A stretch of 64,000 nt of DNA from Fibrobacter sp. UWH6 (GTDB taxonomy: Bacteria; Fibrobacterota; Fibrobacteria; Fibrobacterales; Fibrobacteraceae): assembly GCF_900142465.1 (NCBI RefSeq), contig NZ_FRAX01000017.1, positions 26,756-90,755 of the forward strand. Reading direction: 5' to 3'. Under the pieces are notes generated by a model. The model ran no database searches and had not been told where the DNA came from. It saw only the letters and a program-made list of their open reading frames with translations. The translations under genes and the position numbers were made by a program. Shown here piece by piece: positions 1 through 8,486 of this stretch (the first letter of the stretch is position 1; each line of letters opens with the position of its first letter).

Positions 1-600
1 TGTAGTGAGCAGGATTCCCACGGGAGGGTTGTCGCCAGGCTGCATGACCTTGTCCCGGTAATGCCTGACACAGGTTCCCAGCTGATCTAAATCGGTCTTC
101 CGGAATTTGCCATCCTTCAGGTTCACCAGCACATGGCAATGGAGCATACGGTTATAGAATACCCAGTCCACACTCAGGTCGGTGCCGTTCACGGGAAGCT
201 GCCTTGCCCTGGCCTCCAGGCAAAAGCCCAGACCAAGTGAAAGAAAGAAATTCACCATGCGGTCCTGAGACTCGTAAGGCGCCACACTGTAGGACGCCCG
301 CCTTTCGGCAGCGAAACTGCCCATGAGAAATTCCGCAGACGACTGCGCCCCCTCGGACACCATAAGGGAGCGCTGCACCGACGCAACCTGAAGTTCCACC
401 AGCCTTTGCTGCAACCCCTTGCGCTCGGCAATCTGGGCAGAAAGCTCCGGCAGCTCCGCCTCCTTGACATAGCGGTTCCTGACCTTATCGCCCTCGCGCC
501 ACTGCAGGTAATAACGGTCCTTGCCCTGGATGACCTTCTTGGTGATGGAACCCTTGGGCAAGAGTGCAATCCGACTTTCTATACTTTCCATTTCATTCAT
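1..600 (-). CDS. PDDEXK nuclease-like protein (DUF1016/YhcG C-terminal type), cut by window edge
   Basis: Two hundred codons are open from ATG at 600 to the window edge, so the C-terminus is missing. Residues 1-75 form a basic, helical segment (KGSITKKVIQGKDRYYLQW, then RNRYVKE). Residues about 145-200 carry WVFYNRMLHCHVLVNLKDGKF and GDNPPVGILL, which is the core of the DUF1016 C-terminal domain, a PD-(D/E)XK-type nuclease fold in the family. This function is inferred from the family. In other genomes DUF1016 proteins are often linked to mobile elements and restriction loci; nothing here shows its partner. A strong promoter lies directly upstream and predicts an almost leaderless mRNA. Confidence 0.72.
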   Translation of the reverse strand, partial: MNEMESIESRIALLPKGSITKKVIQGKDRYYLQWREGDKVRNRYVKEAELPELSAQIAERKGLQQRLVELQVASVQRSLMVSEGAQSSAEFLMGSFAAERRASYSVAPYESQDRMVNFFLSLGLGFCLEARARQLPVNGTDLSVDWVFYNRMLHCHVLVNLKDGKFRKTDLDQLGTCVRHYRDKVMQPGDNPPVGILLTT

Positions 601-604
601 ATAC

Positions 605-656
605 TACAATATAAACTACGTAAACTACATTGTCAAGATGTGTAGTTTATACTGAT
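605..656 (-). promoter_or_regulatory. Promoter with repeated TAGTTTA operator-like words
   Basis: On the minus strand TTGACA (636-631) and TATATT (613-608) are separated by exactly 17 bases. The spacer holds two direct GTAGTTTA words, and an inverted TATAAACTAC lies just upstream of the -35. The expected start point is about 601, next to the ATG at 600, so the transcript would have almost no leader. The repeated words look like a repressor site; the regulator is unknown. Confidence 0.55.
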
Positions 657-674
657 GCATAATCACAACAAACA

Positions 675-712
675 GAAAAGCCCCGCTTACCTGCGGGGCA
701 TCCCATTTTTTT
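675..712 (-). terminator. Terminator-like hairpin after the SGNH esterase gene
   Basis: The stem GCCCCGC/GCGGGGC (680-686 and 693-699) has a 6-base loop. Read on the minus strand it is followed by TTTTCTGTTT. On the plus strand a T7 run follows a few bases later, so it may work in both directions. Confidence 0.6.
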
Positions 713-747
713 ATAAAATGTGCAGGATTTAAATACGCAAATTTTTA

Positions 748-2118
748 TTACCTAACCGTAACCTTGGCGCTGTAGGAAAGTTTCTTACCGCGGATTATGA
801 CAAAGTAATTTCCTGTAGGAAGATTGCGATTTACAACCATATGTCCCATGGCATCCATGATTACCACCTGGGCAGATTCCTGGACGCCCGACACAGAGAC
901 GGTCCTTCCGACGACACTTACCTGCGGCACCTTGAAGTTCACCTTGGACGAAACGATTCCCTCTTTATCGTCCTTTTCCTGGTTAGCGTTCTCGTTGTCT
1001 GCGTCCCCAAATCCATTTTCGTACAAAGTCGCAACGGCTTCAGCCCACAGACGGTGCATGCTCTGCGCACCCTTTTCGGCGGGATGCACGCCATCGCTGG
1101 CAGAGAGTTCTTCGGGGTGCTTGGAGAAGTAATCGTAAAAATCCGGGCCCTTAGGCAGGTTGTTTGTTTCGGTCAGCTCGTCGATGGCATCGAGGTAACC
1201 CTGGTACACTTGCCACTCGGCGATGTCGGGATTGGTGGCGATCATGCGGGCGATAATGGGCGTTACCCCGTGAGCTTTCGCCGTGTCAATGATTTCCTGC
1301 ATGTTGGTCTTGAAGGTCTGAACGTTCCAGCCAGTTTTATCGCCCCAGGCGTCGTTGGTTCCCATTTCGATGGCCCAGAACTTGACATTGCCGGCATACT
1401 CGCCATAATACTTGAGGCCTTCGACCACGCCCGTGGTGTTCACGCAACCGATGCCGCCGCGGAGCATTGCAGGGTAGTAATCGGGATAGCGGGCGTGAAT
1501 CAACTGAGAAAAGTTGGAGTCCACTTCTGTCTGCTTCAGGCCCATCTGGCTGATGCTGGTGCCCATAAAGAACCAGGTGTCGTTTCCGCCATCGCTCAAG
1601 TCGTAGGCGCCAATTTCTTCCAGGTTCTTGACGGCTTCGTCGGCCACGATCTTGAACCAGGACTTGCCTGCAAAATCTACCGCGATGCCGCGGCTCATGG
1701 CGCCACTTTCGCCAACCTGGGCCACAACTTCCCAGTCACCGTCAACACCGTCGGTGGAATTTCCGGAGGTCAGAATCTTGAAGTTCTGCAGGCTGGATCC
1801 TTCCGTAGGAAAGTGCTGGCAGCTCGCCGCATGAACATATTCGTCGCCTACCCAGGCTTCATCGCCGCGAGTCTCCCAGGTAATAAAAATTCTGGACGGC
1901 CCCTCCCCCACATTCAGGGCCAGTTCCTTCGCCGAGGCCACCTGATTAAAATCCAGATGACCATCAGTATAGACATCAGGTTTCCAGTTGGAATTGAGGG
2001 CACCATCTACATAAAGATTCTTGCCGATGCTCAAATTGACATTGGCCTTAATGGCAGATGCACTTACCGAAAGACCCAAAACACACGCCGCAACGGCGCC
2101 AACACCAAACATTTTCAT
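748..2118 (-). CDS. Secreted SGNH-family carbohydrate esterase candidate with C-terminal sorting-like domain
   Basis: A signal peptide (MKMFGVGAVAACVLGLSVSA) sets the start at 2118, with GGAG eight bases upstream; the open frame extends further but without signal character. Residues about 25-170 look like a jelly-roll carbohydrate-binding module. Residues about 180-400 are an SGNH hydrolase: block I MGTSIS (Ser188), block III GTND (Asn255) and block V SDGVHP (Asp342, His345). The last 60 residues (VVIMDAMGHMVVNRNLPTG, ending KVTVR) resemble type IX (Por) secretion sorting domains. The likely role is removal of acetyl or similar esters from plant polysaccharide outside the cell; the substrate cannot be read. 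It lies next to the GH45 cellulase and each gene has its own terminator. Confidence 0.75.
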   Translation of the reverse strand: MKMFGVGAVAACVLGLSVSASAIKANVNLSIGKNLYVDGALNSNWKPDVYTDGHLDFNQVASAKELALNVGEGPSRIFITWETRGDEAWVGDEYVHAASCQHFPTEGSSLQNFKILTSGNSTDGVDGDWEVVAQVGESGAMSRGIAVDFAGKSWFKIVADEAVKNLEEIGAYDLSDGGNDTWFFMGTSISQMGLKQTEVDSNFSQLIHARYPDYYPAMLRGGIGCVNTTGVVEGLKYYGEYAGNVKFWAIEMGTNDAWGDKTGWNVQTFKTNMQEIIDTAKAHGVTPIIARMIATNPDIAEWQVYQGYLDAIDELTETNNLPKGPDFYDYFSKHPEELSASDGVHPAEKGAQSMHRLWAEAVATLYENGFGDADNENANQEKDDKEGIVSSKVNFKVPQVSVVGRTVSVSGVQESAQVVIMDAMGHMVVNRNLPTGNYFVIIRGKKLSYSAKVTVR

Positions 2119-2254
2119 AAACACTCCATAAGCGGCCCAAACCCATTCTGCACCGCGACCTAAAAATAATCCCCATAATGGGGGTTCGCAAAATAATAAA
2201 CCGCATACCTTATAGATCCGTTGGAACAGACGCAACAAGGAACATCACCAACGC

Positions 2255-2281
2255 AAAAAGGGCCTCCCGGAGGAGACCCTT
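2255..2281 (-). terminator. Intrinsic terminator of the GH45 gene
   Basis: The stem AGGG-CTCC/GGAG-CCCT has one mismatch (2259-2280) and a 4-base loop. On the minus strand it is followed by TTTTT. It sits 24 bases past the GH45 stop codon. Confidence 0.75.
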
Positions 2282-2304
2282 TAAACGCTAAGGAATCGAA
2301 TCGA

Positions 2305-3879
2305 TTACTTCTTGCAGGCGCCCTTGGCTGCCATTTCGTCGGGGCATTCGCAGCCCTTATCGGTGCATTCCAAAGTTTCCAGCGGATCGCCAGCCTTGTA
2401 GGTAGACCAGTCGGTGTGCCATGCGTAGTTGTTGGACTTTTCCTTATTGATGGTAGTCATGTAATGGTCGATCAGGTACTGCGGGCATTCCACTTCTTCC
2501 CAGTTGTAGGTGGGATTGTCGGCAGCCATGAACCAGTCAGCAAACCAGTGGCAACCGCGGAGCAGGTTGGGAAGGCCAGCATTACCGAAGGCGGCATCGC
2601 ACATATCCTTCACGCAGGTCTGGTAAGATTCGAGAGTGTTGTCGTAGCCAAGCTTGCTCTGGCATTCAGTGAGGAAGCCGCCGAAGCCTGCGCCCCAGTT
2701 CACGTCTGCACCGTTCACCTGGACAGAGAGTGCGTCAAAGGCGCCCACGCCACCACCCGGAACCATCAAGTCGAACTGGCCCACTTCCACATCGTGACCA
2801 ATGTTGGAAGTCATGACCACCATGTGCTTGCCCTTAAGAGCCTTGTGGGTAGCCTTGGCAGCATTGTTGGCGCTAGCATCCTTGAAGGAGCCGTTGTACT
2901 GCAAGTGGAAGCACTTACCGCAAGAAGTTGCGGAGCCGGGACCTGCCACGTATGCATAGGAAAGAGTATCGTTAACAGCGATGGGAGCCATGTCGGTGCA
3001 AGTGAACACACCCTTATCCTTGGCTTCGCCACAGGCGCTGTTGGTTCCTTCGTAACCCATCCAGTACTGCTGAACGGCGTGGCCCAAAGTAAAGGTGGGA
3101 ACTTCCACGTCGTGGATGTTGCAGTTACGGGCGGTAGTCATACCGGCTTCGTAGCTTGCCTGGGTGGTGGTATCGGTCTTGCCTTCTTCACCATTGCTGA
3201 TCCAGGAGCAGTGAGGCTTACAGGCGTCCCAGTAACGGGAGTTCCAACCGGTCTGGCCGTTGCTCAAGATGTCCTTGGTGTATTCTGCCGGAGGAGCGCC
3301 ATAAGATTCAATAGAGGGGAAGCCATTTTCCAGGGAGGGCTTTACAGTTTCGCTGCTGGAAATTTCTTCCTGAGTTCCACCGGGGCCGACAATGGGGGTA
3401 GATTCGGAGCTGGTGATTTCCTGAGTACCACCAGGGCCAACAATGGGAGTTGATTCAGAGCTGGTAATTTCCTGGGTGCCACCGGGGCCGACAATGGGAG
3501 TTGATTCAGAGGAGTTGGGATCAGACGGGTCCGGCGTAGAGGTTGCTTCGCACTTGTTTACCAAGTCAGCATAGCCGGCTTCCATGACCACATTGCCTTC
3601 GTTATCGTAGATGTTGATACCATCGTAGGTACCATAGGCATAGCCGTTAGCCAAGGTCACCTTGCCGACACCGTCAATTCCACGGGGATAAACCAGAAGC
3701 TTGACAGAACCCAGGTCTACTACAGAAACCTGTTCCGTAGCGACGATACCGGAGCAAAGATCGTTAACGGGACCTGTACCCGGTCCATCGGAACTGCTGT
3801 CACTGCTACAAGCCACAAAGGCGCCAGCAACCGTCAAGGCACCAGCAGCCACTAAACTTTTATAAAAGGGATGTTTCAT
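2305..3879 (-). CDS. GH45 endoglucanase, lipoprotein with repeated linker
   Basis: The N-terminus is a lipoprotein signal (lipobox FVAC, Cys24) followed by a Ser/Asp-rich stretch. Residues 36-115 are an unrecognised small domain. Residues 123-172 are three copies of a 17-residue linker (SSESTPIVGPGGTQEIT). The catalytic domain begins near residue 195 and has the GH45 signature SRYWDACKPHCSW (214-226), whose Asp is the family nucleophile/base. QFDLMVPGGGVGAFD further on holds the family's acid Asp. Family 45 enzymes cut internal beta-1,4 bonds of cellulose by inversion. Lipidation suggests it is held at the cell surface. The C-terminus is Cys-rich (CTDKGCECP). Confidence 0.9.
   Translation of the reverse strand: MKHPFYKSLVAAGALTVAGAFVACSSDSSSDGPGTGPVNDLCSGIVATEQVSVVDLGSVKLLVYPRGIDGVGKVTLANGYAYGTYDGINIYDNEGNVVMEAGYADLVNKCEATSTPDPSDPNSSESTPIVGPGGTQEITSSESTPIVGPGGTQEITSSESTPIVGPGGTQEEISSSETVKPSLENGFPSIESYGAPPAEYTKDILSNGQTGWNSRYWDACKPHCSWISNGEEGKTDTTTQASYEAGMTTARNCNIHDVEVPTFTLGHAVQQYWMGYEGTNSACGEAKDKGVFTCTDMAPIAVNDTLSYAYVAGPGSATSCGKCFHLQYNGSFKDASANNAAKATHKALKGKHMVVMTSNIGHDVEVGQFDLMVPGGGVGAFDALSVQVNGADVNWGAGFGGFLTECQSKLGYDNTLESYQTCVKDMCDAAFGNAGLPNLLRGCHWFADWFMAADNPTYNWEEVECPQYLIDHYMTTINKEKSNNYAWHTDWSTYKAGDPLETLECTDKGCECPDEMAAKGACKK
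3364..3513 (-). repeat. 51-bp tandem repeat coding the GH45 linker
   Basis: Three in-frame copies (the last shortened) encode SSESTPIVGPGGTQEIT. The copies are nearly identical in DNA, so they arose recently by slippage or unequal crossover and copy number probably varies between strains. Confidence 0.85.
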
Positions 3880-4065
3880 AATACCTCTCTCTCATATGTG
3901 CCAAACCCAAACACGACACAATTCTACACTCGGGGGTAAAAATATATTCACAAAGCACATTTTCAAACAGTTGAAACCTTTTTGAAAGCTGAAAATGTTC
4001 CCGAAATGTACTCAAAATGAATTCAAATCCAATATTGGTGTAATTCAAAAAAGGCAGTGATTCAA

Positions 4066-4112
4066 AAAAGGCAGTGGATTTCGCGGATTTTCTCCGTTTT
4101 CCACCGCCTTTT
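4066..4112. repeat. Long hairpin, diverged copy of the purM terminator
   Basis: The arms AAAGGCAGTGGA and TCCACCGCCTTT (one mismatch) enclose CGGATTTTCTCCG. It is nearly the same as the hairpin at 4244-4291, so a segment carrying a terminator has been duplicated. Confidence 0.65.
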
Positions 4113-4166
4113 ATTTACTTTATCTAAAATAAATAGTCCCAAACGCACTTCAATTAGGGTAAAATC

Positions 4167-4189
4167 CGTCCAAATGGACGTTTTTTTTT
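4167..4189 (+). terminator. Plus-strand intrinsic terminator with no gene before it
   Basis: CGTCC-AAAT-GGACG is followed directly by nine T residues. No plus-strand coding sequence precedes it, so it either ends an unrecognised short RNA or is a relic. Confidence 0.55.
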
Positions 4190-4243
4190 AAAAAAAACAG
4201 TCCGATTTCGCCCAAAAACCACCGAGATTTCATACAACATAAC

Positions 4244-4291
4244 AAAAAGGCGGTGGATTTCACGGAGTTCTCCGTTTTCCACTGCCTTTTT
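4244..4291 (-). terminator. Terminator of purM
   Basis: The arms AAAAAGGCGGTGGA and TCCACTGCCTTTTT have one mismatch and an inner CGGAG/CTCCG stem. It lies 37 bases past the purM stop and has U-runs in both directions. Confidence 0.75.
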
Positions 4292-4327
4292 CTTGTAACT
4301 CACCCTTCATTAAGGGCAAGAAGCATT

Positions 4328-5353
4328 TTAGTCCTTGAACTTGACCTGCTTGGAGCCGGCAACAACTTCGCCGACCTGCACCCACTTTTCGCCCTTGGCT
4401 TCGAGATGAGCAACAACTTCAGCCTTGTCAGCCGGATCGATGAAGATCAACATACCCATGCCCATGTTGAAGGTAGAGTACATTTCGTCCTTCTCCACGG
4501 AGCCTTCCTTCTGGATGAGCTTGAAGATCGGGGACGGATCCCAGGAGGTACGGTCAATGACAACGTCCACGTCATCCGGGAGGATACGGGGAATGTTACC
4601 CTGGTAGCCGGAACCAGTGATGTGAGCGAGACCCTGGATGATCTTCTTGTTGCAGAGATCGATGAGGCTGGGGTAGTAGCTGCGGTGCGGCATGGTGAGA
4701 GCTTCGCCGATGGTCATGTCGGTGCCTTCCAGCGGAGTGTCAACCTTGTAGCCGGCAACGTCGAAGAGAACCTTACGAGCGAGAGAGTAACCGTTGGTGT
4801 GGAGACCGGTGGACGGGAGACCGAGGATGATGGTACCCGGCTTGATCTTCTTGCCGTCGATGATGTTTTCGCGTTCTACGACACCCACGATGGTACCGGA
4901 GATATCGTAGTCACCCGGACCGTAGAAGCCCGGCATTTCTGCAGTTTCGCCACCGATGAGCACGAGACCGTTTTCGCGGCAAGCCTTAGCCATACCTGCG
5001 ACCAGCTGGTCCATGACACCCGGTTCGAGACGGCCGGTAGCAACGTAGTCGAGGAAGAACAGCGGACGTGCGCCCTGGACGAGAATATCGTCGCAGCAGT
5101 GGTTCACGATATCCTGACCGGGCAGAGTATGAGTGCCCATTTCGATATCAACCTTGAGCTTGGTACCCACACCGTCAACGGAGCTGACGAGAACGGGGTC
5201 CTTCATGCCAAGGTGGTTGAGGGTGAAGAGGCCACCGAAGTTGCCAACGTCACCGAGAACGCCTTCGTTAAAGGTGGTACGGACGGACTTCTTGACTCCG
5301 ACCATTGCTTCGTCTGCACGGGCCAGAGATACACCAGCGTCTGCGTAATTCAT
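4328..5353 (-). CDS. purM: Phosphoribosylformylglycinamidine cyclo-ligase
   Basis: PurM (AIR synthetase) closes the imidazole ring in de novo purine synthesis, turning FGAM plus ATP into AIR in the cytoplasm. The protein is 341 residues, the usual length. It carries VSSVDGVGTKLK near residue 60, NHCCDDILVQGARPLFFLDY, IGGETAEMPGFY and LGLPSTGLHTNGYSLAR, all family hallmarks. ATG at 5353 follows AAGGAT at a normal distance. A GC hairpin (5366-5382) lies just upstream of the ribosome site. The genes on both sides are unrelated to purine synthesis. Confidence 0.96.
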   Translation of the reverse strand: MNYADAGVSLARADEAMVGVKKSVRTTFNEGVLGDVGNFGGLFTLNHLGMKDPVLVSSVDGVGTKLKVDIEMGTHTLPGQDIVNHCCDDILVQGARPLFFLDYVATGRLEPGVMDQLVAGMAKACRENGLVLIGGETAEMPGFYGPGDYDISGTIVGVVERENIIDGKKIKPGTIILGLPSTGLHTNGYSLARKVLFDVAGYKVDTPLEGTDMTIGEALTMPHRSYYPSLIDLCNKKIIQGLAHITGSGYQGNIPRILPDDVDVVIDRTSWDPSPIFKLIQKEGSVEKDEMYSTFNMGMGMLIFIDPADKAEVVAHLEAKGEKWVQVGEVVAGSKQVKFKD

Positions 5354-5365
5354 CTTTTTATCCTT

Positions 5366-5382
5366 CGCCCCATGCCGGGGCG
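5366..5382. promoter_or_regulatory. GC-rich hairpin between the CNBD gene and purM
   Basis: CGCCCC-atgcc-GGGGCG lies 16 bases past the upstream gene's stop and 13 bases before the purM start, all on the minus strand. With only four T residues after it on the minus strand it could be a weak terminator or a leader structure. Confidence 0.35.
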
Positions 5383-5397
5383 TGTTTTGGGGTCAAC

Positions 5398-6201
5398 TTA
5401 CTGACCACCGTTTTGTTTTTCATCAATATTTCTGAGAGCATCCAGGATGAGGCTAGTTGTATCAGTCATCTGGTTGATGTTTACAACTTCCGGCATCAAG
5501 TGGGTATCCAACTTGTACAAGGTTTCGTCGCCCCATGAAAGCATTTTTTCAAAGGCGTCTGGGCCTGCCAGTTTACCGCACTTGGCACAGCAAATTCGAC
5601 CATCTCTAAAGGCGATAAAGCCCTTTTCGCCATTGCACTCGAAAATCACGGTGCCAGTGACGCGGCTCTTTTCCATGGTCTGGGCAAAGTCGATAAAGGG
5701 AAGAACCTTACCGGAAGCCAACAAGGAAAGACGTTCAAATTCATCGAATGCCTTGTTCTTGGCGCGGAGTCGGTCTGCCACCACCTTGTACAAGTACACC
5801 ATGATGCTGGGGTTCTTGTCCAGGAACTTCACAAACTCTTCGCGGGGAATGTGGAGCACGGTGCAGCCATCTTCGGCGGCGATCACCGTATTGCTGGTAG
5901 GTTCGTTACAAATGATGGACATTTCACCGAAGCATGCACCTGCTTCCAGGGAAGCCAGCATATTGTAATGACCGTCAGCAAGAATCTGACCGCAAATCAT
6001 GGCGCGACCACTCTGCAACACGCAGAACGAATCACCGATAACGCCACCGTTAATAATAATCTCGCCCGTATCGTATTCACGAATCTGGGCATTCAAAAGC
6101 AAATAGTCAGCACAATCGCGAGGTACCTGCTGCAAAAACGGGGTACCCAGCTCATAATTGGCCGAAATCCAGTCACCTATACCTGTATGAGGTTTCATCA
6201 T
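5398..6201 (-). CDS. Cyclic nucleotide-binding (CRP-type) domain plus DUF4388 protein
   Basis: Residues about 25-150 form a cNMP-binding beta-roll (GDSFCVLQSGRAMICG; the phosphate-cassette region is LEAGACFGEMSIICNEPTSNT). Residues about 165-265 match DUF4388 (TGTVIFECNGEKGFIAFRDGRI). No helix-turn-helix follows, so it is probably a signalling or scaffold protein and not a transcription factor. The cassette lacks the usual Arg-Ala pair, so cAMP binding is doubtful. Start: a double ATG at 6201/6198 with no clear Shine-Dalgarno. An earlier ATG at 6237 would overlap the upstream binding-protein gene, whose stop is at 6212, so the two are probably cotranscribed. Confidence 0.75.
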   Translation of the reverse strand: MMKPHTGIGDWISANYELGTPFLQQVPRDCADYLLLNAQIREYDTGEIIINGGVIGDSFCVLQSGRAMICGQILADGHYNMLASLEAGACFGEMSIICNEPTSNTVIAAEDGCTVLHIPREEFVKFLDKNPSIMVYLYKVVADRLRAKNKAFDEFERLSLLASGKVLPFIDFAQTMEKSRVTGTVIFECNGEKGFIAFRDGRICCAKCGKLAGPDAFEKMLSWGDETLYKLDTHLMPEVVNINQMTDTTSLILDALRNIDEKQNGGQ

Positions 6202-6211
6202 ATTGTAAATA

Positions 6212-7501
6212 TTAGAAAATATTGCGGTACCATTCAAATGCCGGATTCCCGGAAACGGGCTTTTTGGCGGTCGTGGAAATCAGGCTGGAGAGATTCTCCA
6301 CCAATTCGTCGGGCCTTGCCACCGCACCTTCAAAGAAATCGTTTCCGCCACCGGGGCCCTTGCGCCCATCATTCTGCAAGACCTTCTTCTCCTTGAAAGC
6401 CTTGATGTAGGCGGCGCGGGGCTCCGCAGCCAGGATTTCTTCGGGAGTGCCGAACATACCGGGGTTAATCCAAATATCGACGGAGTCTGCCAGGGCCATC
6501 ACATCTTCAATGGTGAGCTTCAGTTCGCGGGTAGTGTCGGACGCCCACAAGTAGCAGCCGCCTGCTTTTCTGATCAGGTCGGCAGTATAGCTACGTCCAC
6601 CGGGGGCGTACCACACGCCGCCATAGCTCATGCCCGCAAGAACCCGGGGGCCCCTTGCCACAACCTTAAAACCACGCTTTTCATTTTGCCCGGAACGCAC
6701 TACCTTCTGTTCTACACAGGGGTCGGCGCTTCCTGCCGGATCTCCATAAACAAGGGAATCAGAGAAAGACTCCGAATCCTTTTTTTCGTCGGGCATTTCT
6801 ACGTTAAACAGGGAACTATAAAGCTTGATCCACGCCGCCTTGGCCTCAAGGGAATTCTCCTGCCATTCGGAGGTAAGCATTACGGGTATGCCCAGCTTTT
6901 CCATACGGTCGTAATCGTCCTGGGAACCGCCTGTGACAAAGGTCATGACCAGGTCCGGCTTTAAGGCGATGAGCTTCTCGTAATCCACATTCATGCCGTC
7001 GGGGCTTACTTCTGCGACCTGCCCTGCGGCGGCCTTTGCGTACAAAGTAGAATCCGCAATGTACTTCCCGGCACCTACCGCTATAATGCGGTCTTCCACA
7101 CCGAGGCGAAGCATGTAGCCAATCTGGGCCGACGAAAGTACCGCCACCCTCTGGAGAGGCGTCCGCAGCACCATGGCGCTAGACAGTTCCCCGGGCAAGG
7201 CGCCCCCCGCGGTAAAGGCGGCAGAATCCCGAAGCACAAAGATTTTCTCCAAGGTGTCGGCCCCCACGATGGAGCGGATAGCGGCCACCTGTTCCCCGCA
7301 GGCGGAATCCACCCACAGAAGGTTGGTCCGGGCGCGTTCATCCCCCGCCACAACCTGCCAATTTTTCTGAATGGAACTGCCGCAGTCCTGCTGAACGGCT
7401 TCAACGTTCTTCTCTTTTTTAGCAGGTTCGGACCCGCAGCCCACCATTATCAAGGCGATCAAAATCCCCAATGCCCCGACTTTTCCACCAAAAGTCAACA
7501 T
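6212..7501 (-). CDS. Lipoprotein ABC-type substrate-binding protein (BtuF/FepB-like fold)
   Basis: The signal ends in IMVGC (lipobox). Residues about 110-330 match the periplasmic-binding fold for siderophores and cobalamin: VAVLSSAQIGYMLRLGVEDRIIAVG, then LIALKPDLVMTFV and KLGIPVMLTSEW, with a long backbone helix. The C-terminal lobe (GGCYLWASDTTRELKLTIEDVMALADSVDIWINPG) fits the same family. It probably captures an iron-chelate, haem or corrinoid in the periplasm. No permease or ATPase gene is adjacent, so the ligand is unknown. Confidence 0.8.
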   Translation of the reverse strand: MLTFGGKVGALGILIALIMVGCGSEPAKKEKNVEAVQQDCGSSIQKNWQVVAGDERARTNLLWVDSACGEQVAAIRSIVGADTLEKIFVLRDSAAFTAGGALPGELSSAMVLRTPLQRVAVLSSAQIGYMLRLGVEDRIIAVGAGKYIADSTLYAKAAAGQVAEVSPDGMNVDYEKLIALKPDLVMTFVTGGSQDDYDRMEKLGIPVMLTSEWQENSLEAKAAWIKLYSSLFNVEMPDEKKDSESFSDSLVYGDPAGSADPCVEQKVVRSGQNEKRGFKVVARGPRVLAGMSYGGVWYAPGGRSYTADLIRKAGGCYLWASDTTRELKLTIEDVMALADSVDIWINPGMFGTPEEILAAEPRAAYIKAFKEKKVLQNDGRKGPGGGNDFFEGAVARPDELVENLSSLISTTAKKPVSGNPAFEWYRNIF

Positions 7502-7619
7502 CTTTAATCCTCAAATTCATCGTAAATCGTTGATTTTTAACGCTTTAACAAATTTTCCACTGCAAAAATCCTCAACATAATGTATCTTATATGTCCGGAA
7601 TTTATAAATGGGATCTTTT

Positions 7620-8486
7620 ATGAAGACAAAGATAACCTCTTTTTTGACTGCAGCTGTCCTTAGCGTACTCGCTCTGGCAAACTCTTCCTTCGCTGAAGCC
7701 GAATCCGGTTTCTACGACAAGGACCATATCCGCGGATTCGTATCCTTCGGCACCGATTTCCGCATCATGCACGATGACTTCCAGAGCTACGTGAACCACC
7801 TGGCCTTCGTAAAGGGCGGTCATACCGTGTCCACCGATGAAGGCGACGTCTTCTACAGCGGTGGCAAGATGAAGTACAAAACCTTTGACGACTACTACCT
7901 GGGTCTCCACGCCATCTTCGGCGCCCAGTACAAGCAGTTCCAAACCTGGATCGACATGAACTTCATGCCCACCCAGATTTCTGAACGTCCCAGCAATACC
8001 TACAAGGCATACGCCGAAGACGGAAGCTCCATGAAGTTCCCCCTGTACGACGTCAAGTGGTACAGCTACGGCGCCGACTGGATGTTCGGCTGGAAGCTCT
8101 TCGGCGAAAACACCTTCATCAACTTGATCCCCGCCGTCGGTTTCGGTTTCAACCTGATCAACATCCACTTCGCCTCTAACTTCGAAGTCACTGACTTGAG
8201 CGGTGGCGAAACCTACAACTTCCGTAACCGCTACTACAGCGCCATGGCCACCACAGTCAACAGCGAACTGGAAGGCCGCCTGGAATTCGACCACCTGGCA
8301 TTGGGCGTCTATGTCGGTTACCGCTTCGTACGCTACAATGAACTCAGCGTCGAAGGCAAGGAACTGGTCAACACCGAATATATCGGCGACGACACCGACA
8401 ACAACGGCGACACCTTCTTCCTGGGTCTGCGCCTCACATGGATCTTCCACAGCGACTGGCAGACAAAGCAGGAAAACAAGCTTTAA
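7620..8486 (+). CDS. Outer-membrane beta-barrel protein, unknown function
   Basis: MKTKITSFLTAAVLSVLALANSS is a cleavable signal ending near SFAEA. The mature part alternates aromatic and polar residues, has a YYSAMATTVNSELEGRLEF strand pattern and ends in LGLRLTWIFHSDWQ. These are consistent with an 8-12 stranded barrel. ATG at 7620 is preferred over 7608 because GGGATCTTTT precedes it. Codons end mostly in C, as in highly expressed genes. No family was recognised. Confidence 0.7.
   Translation: MKTKITSFLTAAVLSVLALANSSFAEAESGFYDKDHIRGFVSFGTDFRIMHDDFQSYVNHLAFVKGGHTVSTDEGDVFYSGGKMKYKTFDDYYLGLHAIFGAQYKQFQTWIDMNFMPTQISERPSNTYKAYAEDGSSMKFPLYDVKWYSYGADWMFGWKLFGENTFINLIPAVGFGFNLINIHFASNFEVTDLSGGETYNFRNRYYSAMATTVNSELEGRLEFDHLALGVYVGYRFVRYNELSVEGKELVNTEYIGDDTDNNGDTFFLGLRLTWIFHSDWQTKQENKL

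Larger units (their letters stand above)
3880..4327. other. Intergenic region with three stacked hairpins
   Basis: There is no convincing gene in this 448-bp gap. It holds the GH45 promoter side (3880-3960), a direct repeat ATTCAAAAAAGGCAGTG (4043-4059 and 4060-4076), two near-identical long hairpins (4066-4112 and 4244-4291) and a CGTCC/GGACG hairpin with a T9 tail between them. Confidence 0.6.

Noticed and set aside
841..3453. Long plus-strand frames opposite the SGNH and GH45 genes
   Set aside because: Shadows of genes with clear catalytic motifs on the minus strand.
3860..4048. A 62-codon minus-strand frame upstream of the GH45 gene
   Set aside because: No ribosome site, overlaps the GH45 start region, and composition follows the AT-rich promoter DNA.
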